Shown: piece after piece, positions 15,487-23,620 of the stretch
Layout of the letters: the number at the start of each line of letters is the position of its first letter
Numbering within the stretch: the stretch's first letter is position 1
Origin: Streptomyces roseicoloratus
Lineage (GTDB): Bacteria > Actinomycetota > Actinomycetes > Streptomycetales > Streptomycetaceae
NCBI RefSeq assembly: GCF_004117935.1
Contig: NZ_SDOY01000132.1
Coordinates: 1-64,000 of the forward strand
Reading direction: 5' to 3'
DNA: 64,000 nt
The notes under the pieces: model-generated
The model's database searches: none
What the model was told of the DNA's origin: nothing
The model's input: only the letters and a program-made list of their open reading frames with translations
Program-made: the position numbers and the translations under genes

Positions 15487-17169
15487 GTGGACCGCACCAC
15501 CAGAGCCGCGTTCGGGCTTGCCCTGAGCGCCGGCCTCGTCCTCGTCGGCGCCGCGGGCACCGCCCAGGCCGCCGACGTCAACGTCGCCAAGAACGCCGGC
15601 TTCGAGAACGGCCTCGCCAACTGGTCCTGTTCGGCGGGCAGCGGCGCCGCCGTCTCCTCGCCGGTACGCACCGGCGCGGGCGCCCTGCGCGCCACCCCGG
15701 CCGGCCTCGACAACGCCAAGTGCACCCAGACGGTGGCCGTGAAGCCCGGCTCCACGTACACCCTGAGCGCCTGGGTCCAGGGCGGTTACGCGTACCTCGG
15801 CGCGAGCGGCACCGGCACCACCGACGTCTCCACCTGGACGCCCGACTCCACCGGCTGGAAGCAGCTGACGACCACCTTCACCACCGGCTCCACCACCACC
15901 TCGGTGCAGATCTACACCCACGGCTGGTACGGCACGTCCGCGTACTCCGTCGACGACGTGAGCGTCCACGGCCCCGACGGAGGCGGCGGCACCGACCCGG
16001 AGCCCACCGTCCCCGCCACCCCGGCCGGCCTCGCCACCGGCACCGTCACGAGCTCCTCCGTCGGCCTCGGCTGGGGCGCGGTGACCGGCGCGACGGCCTA
16101 CAAGGTCTACAAGGACGGCGCCCTCGCGACGACGGTGAACACCCCCTCGGCGACCGTCACCGGCCTGGCCGCCGACACCGCCTACCAGTTCCAGGTCTCG
16201 GCCACCAACGCCGCCGGCGAGTCGGCCAAGTCCGCCGCCGTCACCGCGCGCACCGCCAAGCCCACCGACCCGGGCCCCGGCCCGGCCGTGCCCAAGCACG
16301 CGCTGACCGGCTACTGGCAGAACTTCGACAACGGTGCCACCGTCCAGAAGCTGCGTGACGTCCCGTCGCAGTACGACATCATCGCCGTCTCCTTCGCGGA
16401 CTCGACGGCCACGCCCGGCCAGATCACGTTCAACCTGGACCCGGCCGTGCGCTACGCCTCCGTCGCCGACTTCAAGGCCGACATCGCCGCCAAGAAGGCG
16501 GCCGGCAAGTCCGTGATCATCTCGGTCGGCGGCGAGAAGGGCAACGTCACCATCAACAGTGACGCCTCCGCGACCGCCTTCGCGAACAGCGCCTACGCGC
16601 TGATGCAGGAGTACGGGTTCAACGGGGTCGACATCGACCTGGAGCACGGCATCAACTCCACGTACCTGACGAAGGCGCTGCGCCAGCTGTCCGCCAAGGC
16701 CGGCTCGTCGCTGGTCCTGACGATGGCCCCGCAGACCATCGACATGCAGAACACCGGCACCGAGTACTTCAAGACCGCGCTCGCCGTGAAGGACATCCTC
16801 ACGGTGGTCAACATGCAGTACTACAACAGCGGTTCGATGCTCGGCTGCGACGGCAAGGTCTACAGCCAGGGTTCGGTGGACTTCCTCACCGCGCTCGCCT
16901 GCATCCAGCTGCAGGGCGGCCTCGACGCCTCGCAGGTCGGTCTCGGCGTGCCCGCCTCGACGCGGGGCGCGGGCAGCGGCTACGTGGACCCGCAGATCGT
17001 GAAGAACGCGCTCGACTGCCTCGCGAAGGGCACCGGCTGCGGCACGTTCAAGCCGTCGAAGACGTACCCGGGCATCCGGGGCGCGATGACCTGGTCGACC
17101 AACTGGGACGCCACGGCGGGCAACGCGTGGTCGAACGCGGTCGGCCCGCACGTCCACGGCCTGCCGTAG
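15487..17169 (+). CDS. Secreted GH18 chitinase (CBM - FnIII - GH18)
   Basis: A 560-residue protein starting at GTG 15487, 6 nt after GGAGG. The signal peptide is ~28 residues (cut near AQA-AD). A carbohydrate-binding module follows (~30-160; NAGFENGLANWSC ... YSVDDVSVHG), then a Gly/Pro linker, a fibronectin-III domain (~176-257), a second linker and the GH18 barrel (~270-555). The catalytic segment is NGVDIDLEHG (379-388) with Glu386 as proton donor. The first Asp of the usual D-x-x-D-x-D-x-E motif is Asn379 here. It degrades chitin outside the cell. The dre site predicts DasR repression and induction by chitin-derived sugars. Confidence 0.95.
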   Translation: MDRTTRAAFGLALSAGLVLVGAAGTAQAADVNVAKNAGFENGLANWSCSAGSGAAVSSPVRTGAGALRATPAGLDNAKCTQTVAVKPGSTYTLSAWVQGGYAYLGASGTGTTDVSTWTPDSTGWKQLTTTFTTGSTTTSVQIYTHGWYGTSAYSVDDVSVHGPDGGGGTDPEPTVPATPAGLATGTVTSSSVGLGWGAVTGATAYKVYKDGALATTVNTPSATVTGLAADTAYQFQVSATNAAGESAKSAAVTARTAKPTDPGPGPAVPKHALTGYWQNFDNGATVQKLRDVPSQYDIIAVSFADSTATPGQITFNLDPAVRYASVADFKADIAAKKAAGKSVIISVGGEKGNVTINSDASATAFANSAYALMQEYGFNGVDIDLEHGINSTYLTKALRQLSAKAGSSLVLTMAPQTIDMQNTGTEYFKTALAVKDILTVVNMQYYNSGSMLGCDGKVYSQGSVDFLTALACIQLQGGLDASQVGLGVPASTRGAGSGYVDPQIVKNALDCLAKGTGCGTFKPSKTYPGIRGAMTWSTNWDATAGNAWSNAVGPHVHGLP

Positions 17170-17343
17170 CGGAACCCGCACGCCGCGGCGACGGCGGCGG
17201 CACACCGGAAGAAGCACCCCGCAGAGGAACAGCGGCGCGCTTCGACACCAGGCAGCAGCACACCGAGACGCAGCCGCACACCACCCCTGGAGGGCCCGCA
17301 CCGGAATCCCCTCCGCCGGCTGCTCCCTCCAGGGGAATCCGAC

Positions 17344-17375
17344 CGCAGCGCCGCCGTTCACCCGGCGGCGCTGCG
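17344..17375 (+). terminator. Perfect 13-bp hairpin downstream of the chitinase
   Basis: CGCAGCGCCGCCG pairs with CGGCGGCGCTGCG around a 6-nt loop, about 175 nt after the chitinase stop. No U-tract, as is common for Streptomyces terminators. Confidence 0.65.
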
Positions 17376-17475
17376 CCGTTTCCGCTCACCGGACACGGGA
17401 GAATATGGCCGAACTTGCCTGCTTGACCGGTTCATGTCACACCCCCACCATGTCAGCACCGTACGACGCCCGAAG

Positions 17476-17560
17476 TCTGATGTCCGACGTCCGATGTCCG
17501 ACGCCCGACGAACGACGAACGACGAACGACGAACGACGAACGACGTCCGACGAACGACCG
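17476..17560. repeat. Heptanucleotide tandem array upstream of the carboxypeptidase
   Basis: Degenerate GTCCGA(T/C) units pass into five or more exact copies of GAACGAC (about 17508-17545), then GTCCGAC. In one frame it reads as Arg-Arg-Thr-Thr-Asn-Asp, but there is no start with a ribosome site and the frame is not called as coding. Confidence 0.75.
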
Positions 17561-17598
17561 TCTGTCGCACTCCCCACACTCCCCACCCAGGAGACAGC

Positions 17599-18945
17599 AT
17601 GCGACTTCGTACCCGCGGACGGAGGTCCGCCGCCCTGGCGGCCCTCCTGGCGCTCGCCCTCGCGGCGCCCGTCACCGCGCTCGCGACTCCCGCCGGGGCC
17701 GACCCGGCGCCGACCGCCGCCGCCAAGGACGGCGAGGAGGTGATCCGGCAGTACGAGATCGCCGGACCCGCCACCGCCGCCGAACGCTCCGCCCTCACCG
17801 CCACCGGCGTCTCCGTCGACGAGGTCGACGCCCGCTCGGTGGTCGTCAGCGCCGACGCCCGTCAGCTCGCCCACCTCAAGAGCCTCGGCTACCGGCCGGT
17901 CGCGCTGCCCGCCCCGCCCGAGCGCGGCAAGGCCGCCGCCTCGGCCGTCGGACCGCTCGACTTCCCCTCCGCCGACGCCAAGTACCACAACTACGCGGAG
18001 ATGAACGCCGAGATCAACACGCGGCTGGCCGCCTACCCGAACATCATGAGCAAGCGGGTGATCGGCAAGAGCTACCAGGGCCGCGACATCATCGCCATCA
18101 AGATCAGCGACAACGTCGGCACCGACGAGGCCGAGCCCGAGGTCCTCTTCACCCACCACCAGCACGCCCGCGAGCACCTCACCGTCGAGATGGCGCTCTA
18201 CCTGCTGCGCGAACTCGGCGCCGGCTACGGCACGGACAGCCGCATCACCGGCATGGTGAACAGCCGCGAGATCTGGATCGTCCCGGACCTCAACCCGGAC
18301 GGCGGCGAGTACGACATCGCCGGCGGCTCCTACCGCAGCTGGCGCAAGAACCGCCAGCCCAACTCCGGCTCCTCGTACGTCGGTACGGACCTGAACCGCA
18401 ACTGGGACTACAAGTGGGGCTGCTGCGGCGGCTCCTCCGGATCGAAGAGCTCCGAGACCTACCGGGGCTCCGCGCCCGAGTCCGCGCCCGAGGTGAAGGT
18501 CGTCTCCGACTTCGTCCGCTCGCGCGTGGTCGGCGGCAAGCAGCAGATCACCGCCGGCATCGACTTCCACACGTACAGCGAACTCGTCCTGTGGCCCTTC
18601 GGCTACACGTACTCCGACACCACCACCGGCATGACGCGGGACGACCGCGACGCCTTCGCCACGATCGGCAAGAAGATGGCGGCGAGCAACGGCTACACGC
18701 CCGAGCAGTCCAGCGACCTGTACATCACCGACGGGTCGATCGACGACTACCTCTGGGGCGCGCACAAGATCTTCGCGTACACCTTCGAGATGTACCCGAC
18801 CTCGTCCTGGAACGGCGGCTTCTACCCGCCCGACGAGGTGATCGAGCGCGAGACCTCCCGCAACCGGGACGCCGTCCTCCAGCTCCTGGAGAACGCGGAC
18901 TGCATGTACCGCTCGATCGGCAAGGCGGCGCAGTACTGCCCGTAG
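17599..18945 (+). CDS. Secreted zinc carboxypeptidase (M14 family)
   Basis: A 448-residue exported metallopeptidase from ATG 17599 (AGGAGA 5 nt upstream). It has a ~34-residue signal peptide, a propeptide to ~residue 120 (with LKSLGYRPV) and an M14 domain. Zinc ligands are His189 and Glu192 in HHQHAREH and His324 in GIDFHTYSE. The general base is Glu397 in YTFEMYPTS. DLNRNWDYKWG carries the carboxylate-binding Asn-Arg. The length and the GCCGG and CMYRS cysteines match Streptomyces carboxypeptidase SG/T-like enzymes. It should trim C-terminal residues from peptides outside the cell. Extensions of the frame upstream into the tandem array are spurious. Confidence 0.94.
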   Translation: MRLRTRGRRSAALAALLALALAAPVTALATPAGADPAPTAAAKDGEEVIRQYEIAGPATAAERSALTATGVSVDEVDARSVVVSADARQLAHLKSLGYRPVALPAPPERGKAAASAVGPLDFPSADAKYHNYAEMNAEINTRLAAYPNIMSKRVIGKSYQGRDIIAIKISDNVGTDEAEPEVLFTHHQHAREHLTVEMALYLLRELGAGYGTDSRITGMVNSREIWIVPDLNPDGGEYDIAGGSYRSWRKNRQPNSGSSYVGTDLNRNWDYKWGCCGGSSGSKSSETYRGSAPESAPEVKVVSDFVRSRVVGGKQQITAGIDFHTYSELVLWPFGYTYSDTTTGMTRDDRDAFATIGKKMAASNGYTPEQSSDLYITDGSIDDYLWGAHKIFAYTFEMYPTSSWNGGFYPPDEVIERETSRNRDAVLQLLENADCMYRSIGKAAQYCP

Positions 18946-18968
18946 GCGGCGACCGGCTTACGGGGGAC

Positions 18969-19002
18969 GGGCGTTCCCGCCGGTGATCCGGCGGGAACGC
19001 CC
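18969..19002. terminator. Perfect 15-bp hairpin between convergent genes
   Basis: GGGCGTTCCCGCCGG pairs with CCGGCGGGAACGCCC around the loop TGAT. It lies 24 nt after the carboxypeptidase stop and ~50 nt after the end of the minus-strand gene, so it could serve both directions. Confidence 0.85.
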
Positions 19003-19053
19003 GCGCGCCCGTTCCGGCACCCGTTCCCGGACGCCCGGGGCCGGTGGCCGGTC

Positions 19054-19683
19054 CTAAGCGTTCTCGTCGAAGTAGGCGTCGAGCACCGCGTCCAGCTCGG
19101 ACTCCCACACGTCCATGCGCGGCCGGGCCGGCGCCGCGATGTCGATCGGGTACCAGCGACGGTCGGGCGTGTGCACGATGACCGTGAACCGCTTCCCGAA
19201 GCGGGAGCGCGCGGTCTCGACCGCGCCGATCTCGTCCCAGCGGAACTCGCAGCTCTCCTCGTCGAGGGCGAGCCGCACGCCGGAGGCGTCGGCGACGATC
19301 CGGGCGCGCCGGTCGGCGGCCTCGAAGACGGGCCCGTCGGAGGCGGACCCGGCGCCGGCCTTCGCCGCATCCCCGGACTCGCCCTCCGGCTCGCTCTCCG
19401 ACTCGCCCTCGGAGACGGCCACTTCGGCGTCCGCGGCGTCCGATGCCCCGCCCGACGCCACGCCCGACGGCGCGTCCGACGGCGCGTCCGACGGCGCTTC
19501 CGCGTCCGCCGGGACGGCGTCCCGGGGCTCGGCGTCGACCGGCCCCGTCGAGTCCTCCGGCTCCGCCGGGGCCACCGGTCCGAGGCCCGCGAGTCCCGCG
19601 ACTCCCGTGATGCCCGGGACGAACGCCGGGTCCGCCGCGGCGCCGTGCACGGTCTGAATGCTGGGTCCTGTGCGCTGCTCCAC
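19054..19683 (-). CDS. Uncharacterised acidic protein with conserved C-terminal domain
   Basis: A 209-residue protein from GTG 19683 (VEQRTGPSIQTVHG). Residues ~20-110 are Ala/Asp/Pro/Ser/Glu-rich and disordered (APSDAPSDAPSG). The C-terminal ~90 residues form a compact module: ARIVADASGVRLALDEESCEFRWDEIGAVE, KRFTVIVHTPDRRWYPIDIAA and ELDAVLDAYFDENA. This looks like a PH-like strand pattern (F-x-W-x-E-I-x-x-V). No signal or membrane segment is seen. The longer frame beginning at 19800 includes repetitive CTTCCGCCC text and is rejected. Function unknown. Confidence 0.65.
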   Translation of the reverse strand: MEQRTGPSIQTVHGAAADPAFVPGITGVAGLAGLGPVAPAEPEDSTGPVDAEPRDAVPADAEAPSDAPSDAPSGVASGGASDAADAEVAVSEGESESEPEGESGDAAKAGAGSASDGPVFEAADRRARIVADASGVRLALDEESCEFRWDEIGAVETARSRFGKRFTVIVHTPDRRWYPIDIAAPARPRMDVWESELDAVLDAYFDENA

Positions 19684-19809
19684 GGCGGAAGTATGGCCGA
19701 TGTTCCTGTGAGCGTTCGAGCCGCCCCGCCTCCGCCCTGCTTCCGCCCTCGCTTCCGCCCCCGCCCTCGCTTCCGCCCCCTGGTTCCACCCCGCTTCCAC
19801 CCCGCTTCC

Positions 19810-19845
19810 GATCCGTCGGCCGATCCGTCGGCCGATCCGTCGGCC
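19810..19845. repeat. 12-nt tandem repeat (three exact copies)
   Basis: GATCCGTCGGCC three times, preceded by degenerate CGCTTCCGCCC and CCGCTTCCACC repeats (19735-19809). The array ends just before the ridA stop codon region (19852). Confidence 0.85.
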
Positions 19846-19851
19846 GGCCGG

Positions 19852-20259
19852 TCAGCCGAGGACCGCCAGCGCGTCGATCTCGATCAACAGGCCCGCGGGC
19901 AGGCCGACGTAGACGGTGGTGCGGGCGGCCGGAGCCTCCTTGAGGTCCGCGAAGTAGTCGTCGTAGATCTCGTTCATCTCGGCGAAGTGGTCGACGTCCG
20001 TCAGGTAGACCCGGATCATCATCACGTCGTCCCAGCTCGCGCCGCCCTCCTCCAGGATCGCCCGGACGTTGGCGAGGGTCTGGAGCGTCTGCTCGCGCAG
20101 GGTGGGGCCGGCCACGGTCGGTGCCCGGCCCTCGACGGCGGGCAGGAAGCCGACCTGGCCGGCGACCTGGAGGATGTTGCCCTTCCTGACGCCGTGGGAG
20201 AACCGGGCCGGCGGGGCGGTGTGGGTGGGCGGGGTGAGGGCGGTCTTCTTCTCGCTCAT
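19852..20259 (-). CDS. ridA: RidA/YjgF-family reactive enamine deaminase
   Basis: A 135-residue protein. Signature strands are SHGVRKGNILQVAGQVGFLP, QTLQTLANVRAILEEGGASWDDVMMIRVYLTDV and PAARTTVYVGLPAGLLIEIDALAVL. The Arg in the PAARTT motif is the usual substrate-contacting residue. RidA proteins hydrolyse 2-aminoacrylate and related enamines released by PLP dehydratases. Its ATG overlaps the iclR stop by four bases (ATGA), so it is translated with the regulator and kinase. A PLP enzyme of the D-serine dehydratase type is encoded divergently, which gives a sensible substrate source. Confidence 0.92.
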   Translation of the reverse strand: MSEKKTALTPPTHTAPPARFSHGVRKGNILQVAGQVGFLPAVEGRAPTVAGPTLREQTLQTLANVRAILEEGGASWDDVMMIRVYLTDVDHFAEMNEIYDDYFADLKEAPAARTTVYVGLPAGLLIEIDALAVLG

Positions 20260-21041
20260 GCGCGGTCCTTGGGGTCGGGGCCGTCGTCGGGGTCGGGCCC
20301 GGAGGTTCCGGAGTACTCGCGGCTGATGTCGTCGGCGGTGCGGCGCACCAGCGGGAGCAGGGCGAGGAGTTCGTCGGCGGTGACGACGACGTTGGGCGCG
20401 GACACCGACATGGCGGCGACGACCCGGCCGTCAGCGCCGCGCACGGGTGCGGCGACGCAGTTGATGGACTCCTCGTGGCCGCCGAGGTCGGTGGCCCAGC
20501 CCTGTTCGCGTACGGCCGCCAGCTCCTTGAGGAAGGCGACGGCGTTCGGGGTCGAACGGGCCGTGTACAGGGGGTAGTCGAGCCGGGCGGCGACGGCGCG
20601 GCGTTCGGTTTCGGGCAGGTCGGCGAGGAGCAGCTTGGCGACGGCGGCGACGGTGATCGCGACGGGTTTGCCGATCCGCGAGTACATGCGGACGGGGTAG
20701 CGGCTCTCGACCTTGTCGATGTAGAGGACCTCGCCCTCCTCGTGGACGGCGAGGTGGACGGTGTGCCCGGTGCGCTCGTTGAGGGCGACGAGGTGGGGGT
20801 GGGCGATCTCGCGGACGTCGAGGTTCTCGACGGCCTCCTGGGCGAGGGCGAAGAGGCGGGCGCCGAGGCGGTAGCGCTGGTCCTGCTGGCGGTAGACGAG
20901 ACCGTGGTCGTGGAGGGTGCGCAGCAGGCGCAGGGCGGTGGACTTGTGCACGCCGAGCCGCTCGGCGACCTGACCGAGGTCGGCGGGACCCCGTGCGAGG
21001 AGCGGCAGGATGCTGAGCGCGCGGTCGACGGTCTGGCTCAT
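20256..21041 (-). CDS. IclR-family transcriptional regulator
   Basis: A 261-residue regulator from ATG 21041. The N-terminal winged helix-turn-helix is VDRALSILPLLARG, LGQVAERLGVHKSTALRLLRTLHDHGLV. The C-terminal effector domain includes IAHPHLVALNERTGHTVHLAVHEEGEVLYIDKVES, GKPVAITVAAVAKLLLAD and INCVAAPVRGADGRVVAAMSVSAPN. It lies between the kinase and RidA genes with ATGA overlaps on both sides, so it is autogenously linked to the operon. It probably binds the GTTGCA/TGCAAC repeat in the divergent promoter region and responds to a metabolite of D-amino-acid or sugar-acid breakdown. Confidence 0.9.
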   Translation of the reverse strand: MSQTVDRALSILPLLARGPADLGQVAERLGVHKSTALRLLRTLHDHGLVYRQQDQRYRLGARLFALAQEAVENLDVREIAHPHLVALNERTGHTVHLAVHEEGEVLYIDKVESRYPVRMYSRIGKPVAITVAAVAKLLLADLPETERRAVAARLDYPLYTARSTPNAVAFLKELAAVREQGWATDLGGHEESINCVAAPVRGADGRVVAAMSVSAPNVVVTADELLALLPLVRRTADDISREYSGTSGPDPDDGPDPKDRA

Positions 21042-22123
21042 GGCGTACGTACCTCCTGGTCCTCCCCCGTCCAGCCGGGGCCGAGACGCAGTGTCGCCCA
21101 GGCCGGGCCGTCGAGTGCGGCCAGCCGGTCGGCGTGGGCGCGGCGGGGCGGGCGGGCGAGGTCGCCGGGGGCGGTGAGGGCGGCGGCGGCCGTGAGGTGT
21201 CCGTGCCGGAGCCGTACGGGCATGGGGAGGCCGCGGAGGGTGGCGGAGAGGAAGCCGGCGGCGAAGGCGTCGCCGGCGCCGACGGCGGAGACGACGTCGA
21301 CCCGCGGCGGGCGTTCCAGGTACGCGACGCCGTCGGCGTCCTCGATGTGCGCGTGCGAGGCGGGGTGGCGGTCGACGACGGTGGCGCCGCCCCTGCCGAG
21401 CTTGACGACGAGCGTCTCGGGCCGGTCGAGGAGGTTGGCGACGGCCCGGGCGCCGTGCGTTCCCCACAGCGCCTTCGCCTCGTCGGCGCCGACGAAGACG
21501 AGGTCGGCGCGGTTGGCGAGGTCGAGGAGGACGTCGGCGGGGGTGTCGGGGACGACGGGGCCGTCGCGCCAGAGGCCGGGGCGGTGGTTGACGTCGAAGG
21601 AGACCAGCGGACGGTGGGGGCGCGGCGCGGTGAGCTCGTACAGGAGGTCCCGGCAGTCGGCGGAGAGGGCGGCGGTGATGCCGGTGAGGTGGAGGATCCG
21701 GCCGTCGGCGACGGTCTCGTACGGGACGGTGTCCGGCGACATGGCGGAGGCGGCGGAGCCGGTCCGGTAGTAGACGACCTCGTGGGCGTCGGTGGCCCGG
21801 TCGGCGTCGGTGCGGAAGTAGACGCCGGTGGGCCGGTGCGGGTCGCGGCGGACGGCGCCGGTGTCGACTCCGTACGCTGCGACGGCGGCGAGCAGGTGGT
21901 CACCGAAGCCGTCGGCGCCGACCCGGCCGACCCAGCGGACGCGGTGGCCGGCGGCGGCGAGGGTGCAGGCGACGTTGGACTCGGCGCCGCCGACGGCGCG
22001 GGTGAAGGCGGGGACGTCGGCGAGGCGGCCCGGCCGGGAGGGCAGGAAGGTCACCATGGACTCGCCGAGGCAGACCACCTCGGGGGGCTGGCCGGCCAGG
22101 GTCACGGTCTCGGCCACGGTCAC
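21038..22123 (-). CDS. PfkB-family carbohydrate kinase (KDG kinase-like)
   Basis: A 361-residue kinase. It starts EVVCLGESMVTFLP, has AVGGAESNVACTLAAAGHRVRWVGRVGADGFGDHLL (PfkB signature 1 region) and ends with DVVSAVGAGDAFAAGFLSATL, where Asp in GAGDAF is the catalytic base. It most resembles 2-keto-3-deoxygluconate kinases (FRTDADRA, YYRTGSAAS). In this locus it may phosphorylate a keto-acid or sugar-acid product of the D-amino-acid pathway, but that is inference. The start is divergent from the PLP enzyme gene across 119 bp. The C-terminus overlaps iclR by four bases. Confidence 0.9.
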   Translation of the reverse strand: MTVAETVTLAGQPPEVVCLGESMVTFLPSRPGRLADVPAFTRAVGGAESNVACTLAAAGHRVRWVGRVGADGFGDHLLAAVAAYGVDTGAVRRDPHRPTGVYFRTDADRATDAHEVVYYRTGSAASAMSPDTVPYETVADGRILHLTGITAALSADCRDLLYELTAPRPHRPLVSFDVNHRPGLWRDGPVVPDTPADVLLDLANRADLVFVGADEAKALWGTHGARAVANLLDRPETLVVKLGRGGATVVDRHPASHAHIEDADGVAYLERPPRVDVVSAVGAGDAFAAGFLSATLRGLPMPVRLRHGHLTAAAALTAPGDLARPPRRAHADRLAALDGPAWATLRLGPGWTGEDQEVRTP

Positions 22124-22209
22124 GCTCCTGCGGGTCCCTCGGGTGCCGGGTCCATTGACCCGGCCTCGGCCCGGATGTTAGACAGCCAAGAGCGCCCTAC
22201 GCAATGGGC

Positions 22210-22226
22210 GTTGCACATCCTGCAAC
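22210..22226. promoter_or_regulatory. Candidate IclR operator in the divergent promoter
   Basis: Perfect inverted repeat GTTGCA-CATCC-TGCAAC, 17 nt upstream of the PLP enzyme ATG and just before its GGAGGAGGG ribosome site. The arm length and T-T-G-C-A core resemble known IclR-family sites. Binding here would block transcription or ribosome access of the deaminase operon. Confidence 0.6.
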
Positions 22227-22242
22227 ACCTGGAGGAGGGGCC

Positions 22243-23511
22243 ATGCCGACCGACCTGTCCGAGGAGCGCGTCGACCACCGCTTCAAGGGGCTGCCGCCGG
22301 ACGCCGAGGGTCTGACCGTCGGCGAGCTGGCCGCGCAGCGCCGCGACCTCTTCACCGGCGGCTTCACCACGCCCGTGCTCGCGCTCTCCGCCGAGTCCGT
22401 CGAGCACAACCTCCGCCTCCTGGAGACGTACGCCGAGCGCCACGGCCTCGCGTTCGCGCCGCACGGCAAGACCTCGATGGCCCCTCAGCTGTTCGACCGT
22501 CAGCTCGCGCACGGCGCCTGGGGCATCACCGCCGCCGTGCCGCACCAGGTCCGGGTCTACCGCGCCCACGGCGTCGACCGGATCTTCCTCGCGAACGAGG
22601 TCGTCGACGCCGTCGCCCTGCGCTGGCTCGCCGCCGAACTGGACGCGAACCCGGCCTTCCACCTGATCTGCTACGTCGACTCCGTGCGCGGCGTCGAGCT
22701 GATGGACGAGGCCCTGCGGGAGGCGGGCGCCCGGCGCCCGCTGGACGTCGTCGTCGAGCTGGGCGCGGGCGAGGCCGGGCGCACCGGCGTGCGGACCGAG
22801 GCCGAGTGCGAGGCGGTCGCCGACGCGGTGGCGGCCACGGACCGGCTGCGGCTGGTGGGCGTGGCGGGGTACGAGGCCACGATGCCGCAGGCGGACGCCG
22901 CCCGGGTGCGCGAGTGGCTGCACCGGCTGGTGGGGCTGGCGGTGGCGTTCGACAAGGCGGGCCGGTTCGCGCCGGACCTGCCGGAGGTCGTCGTGAGCGC
23001 CGGCGGCAGCGAGTGGTTCGACACGGTCGCCGAGGTCTTCGCCGACGTCCCGGAGCTCTCCCGTCCGGTCCTGAAGCTGCTGCGCTCGGGCGCGTACGTG
23101 TCCCACGACGACGGCCAGTACCGCGAGCGGACGCCCTTCAACCGCGTCCCCGAGGAGGGCGCGCTGCAGCCGGCGTTCCGGCTCTGGTCCCAGGTCGTCT
23201 CGCGCCCCACGCCCGCGCAGGCCTTCACCAACGCGGGCAAGCGCGACGCCGCCCACGACCTGCACCTGCCGGAGGCGCAGGTGGTCCGCGACGGCCGCAC
23301 GGGCGAGATCCGCGCGGCGGAGGGGATCACCGTCACCGCCCTGTCCGACCAGCACATCTGGCTGGCGACGGAGCCGGGGGCGGACGTGGAGGTCGGCGAC
23401 TGGGTGGGCATGGGCCTGTCCCACCCGTGCACGTCCTTCGACAAGTGGCAGCTGATCCCGCTGGTGACGGCCGACGGCACGGTGGTCGACTACGTCCGCA
23501 CGTTCTTCTGA
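22243..23511 (+). CDS. D-serine dehydratase-like (DSD1/fold III) PLP amino-acid deaminase
   Basis: A 422-residue fold-type III PLP enzyme from ATG 22243 (GGAGGAGGG upstream). The PLP lysine lies in FAPHGKTSMAPQLF. The alanine-racemase-type barrel continues through VVVELGAGEAGRTGVR and AGYEATMPQ. The C-terminal domain has LSDQHIWL and GLSHPCTSFDKW, whose His and Cys match the zinc-binding pair of eukaryote-type D-serine dehydratases. It is expected to deaminate D-serine or related D-amino acids to keto acids plus ammonia. The stop codon lies inside the first copy of an 18-nt minisatellite that separates it from the D-aminoacylase gene, probably its operon partner. Confidence 0.88.
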   Translation: MPTDLSEERVDHRFKGLPPDAEGLTVGELAAQRRDLFTGGFTTPVLALSAESVEHNLRLLETYAERHGLAFAPHGKTSMAPQLFDRQLAHGAWGITAAVPHQVRVYRAHGVDRIFLANEVVDAVALRWLAAELDANPAFHLICYVDSVRGVELMDEALREAGARRPLDVVVELGAGEAGRTGVRTEAECEAVADAVAATDRLRLVGVAGYEATMPQADAARVREWLHRLVGLAVAFDKAGRFAPDLPEVVVSAGGSEWFDTVAEVFADVPELSRPVLKLLRSGAYVSHDDGQYRERTPFNRVPEEGALQPAFRLWSQVVSRPTPAQAFTNAGKRDAAHDLHLPEAQVVRDGRTGEIRAAEGITVTALSDQHIWLATEPGADVEVGDWVGMGLSHPCTSFDKWQLIPLVTADGTVVDYVRTFF

Positions 23512-23596
23512 CGGAAAGCGGCAGTCTGACGGAAAGCGGCCGTCTGACGGGAAGCGGCCGTCTGACGGGAAGCGGCCGTCTGGCGGGAAGCGGCAG
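23507..23596. repeat. 18-nt minisatellite (five copies) between operon genes
   Basis: Units of TCTGACGGGAAGCGGCCG start at 23507, 23525, 23543, 23561 and 23579. Copies 1 and 2 have GGAAAG, copies 3 to 5 GGGAAG. The first unit includes the stop codon of the deaminase gene. No spacer-like variation, so it is not a CRISPR. Confidence 0.92.
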
Positions 23597-23620
23597 CGGA
23601 GAGACAGGAGGAAGGCCCTG

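Larger units (their letters stand above)
17170..17598. other. Intergenic region chitinase / carboxypeptidase
   Basis: 429 bp without a gene. It holds the chitinase hairpin (17344-17375), an AT-richer stretch (17395-17440) that may carry the carboxypeptidase promoter, and a tandem CGACGAA-type array (about 17476-17560) that ends near the carboxypeptidase ribosome site AGGAGA. Confidence 0.6.

Noticed and set aside
15418..17361. 647-residue minus-strand open frame opposite the chitinase
   Set aside because: Antisense of a well-defined secreted enzyme. The composition is Gly/Val/Arg/Asp text with no domain and no ribosome site.
23507..23596. Possible CRISPR array
   Set aside because: Units are contiguous, with no spacers, and there are no cas genes. 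It is a minisatellite. The same applies to 36906-36990.
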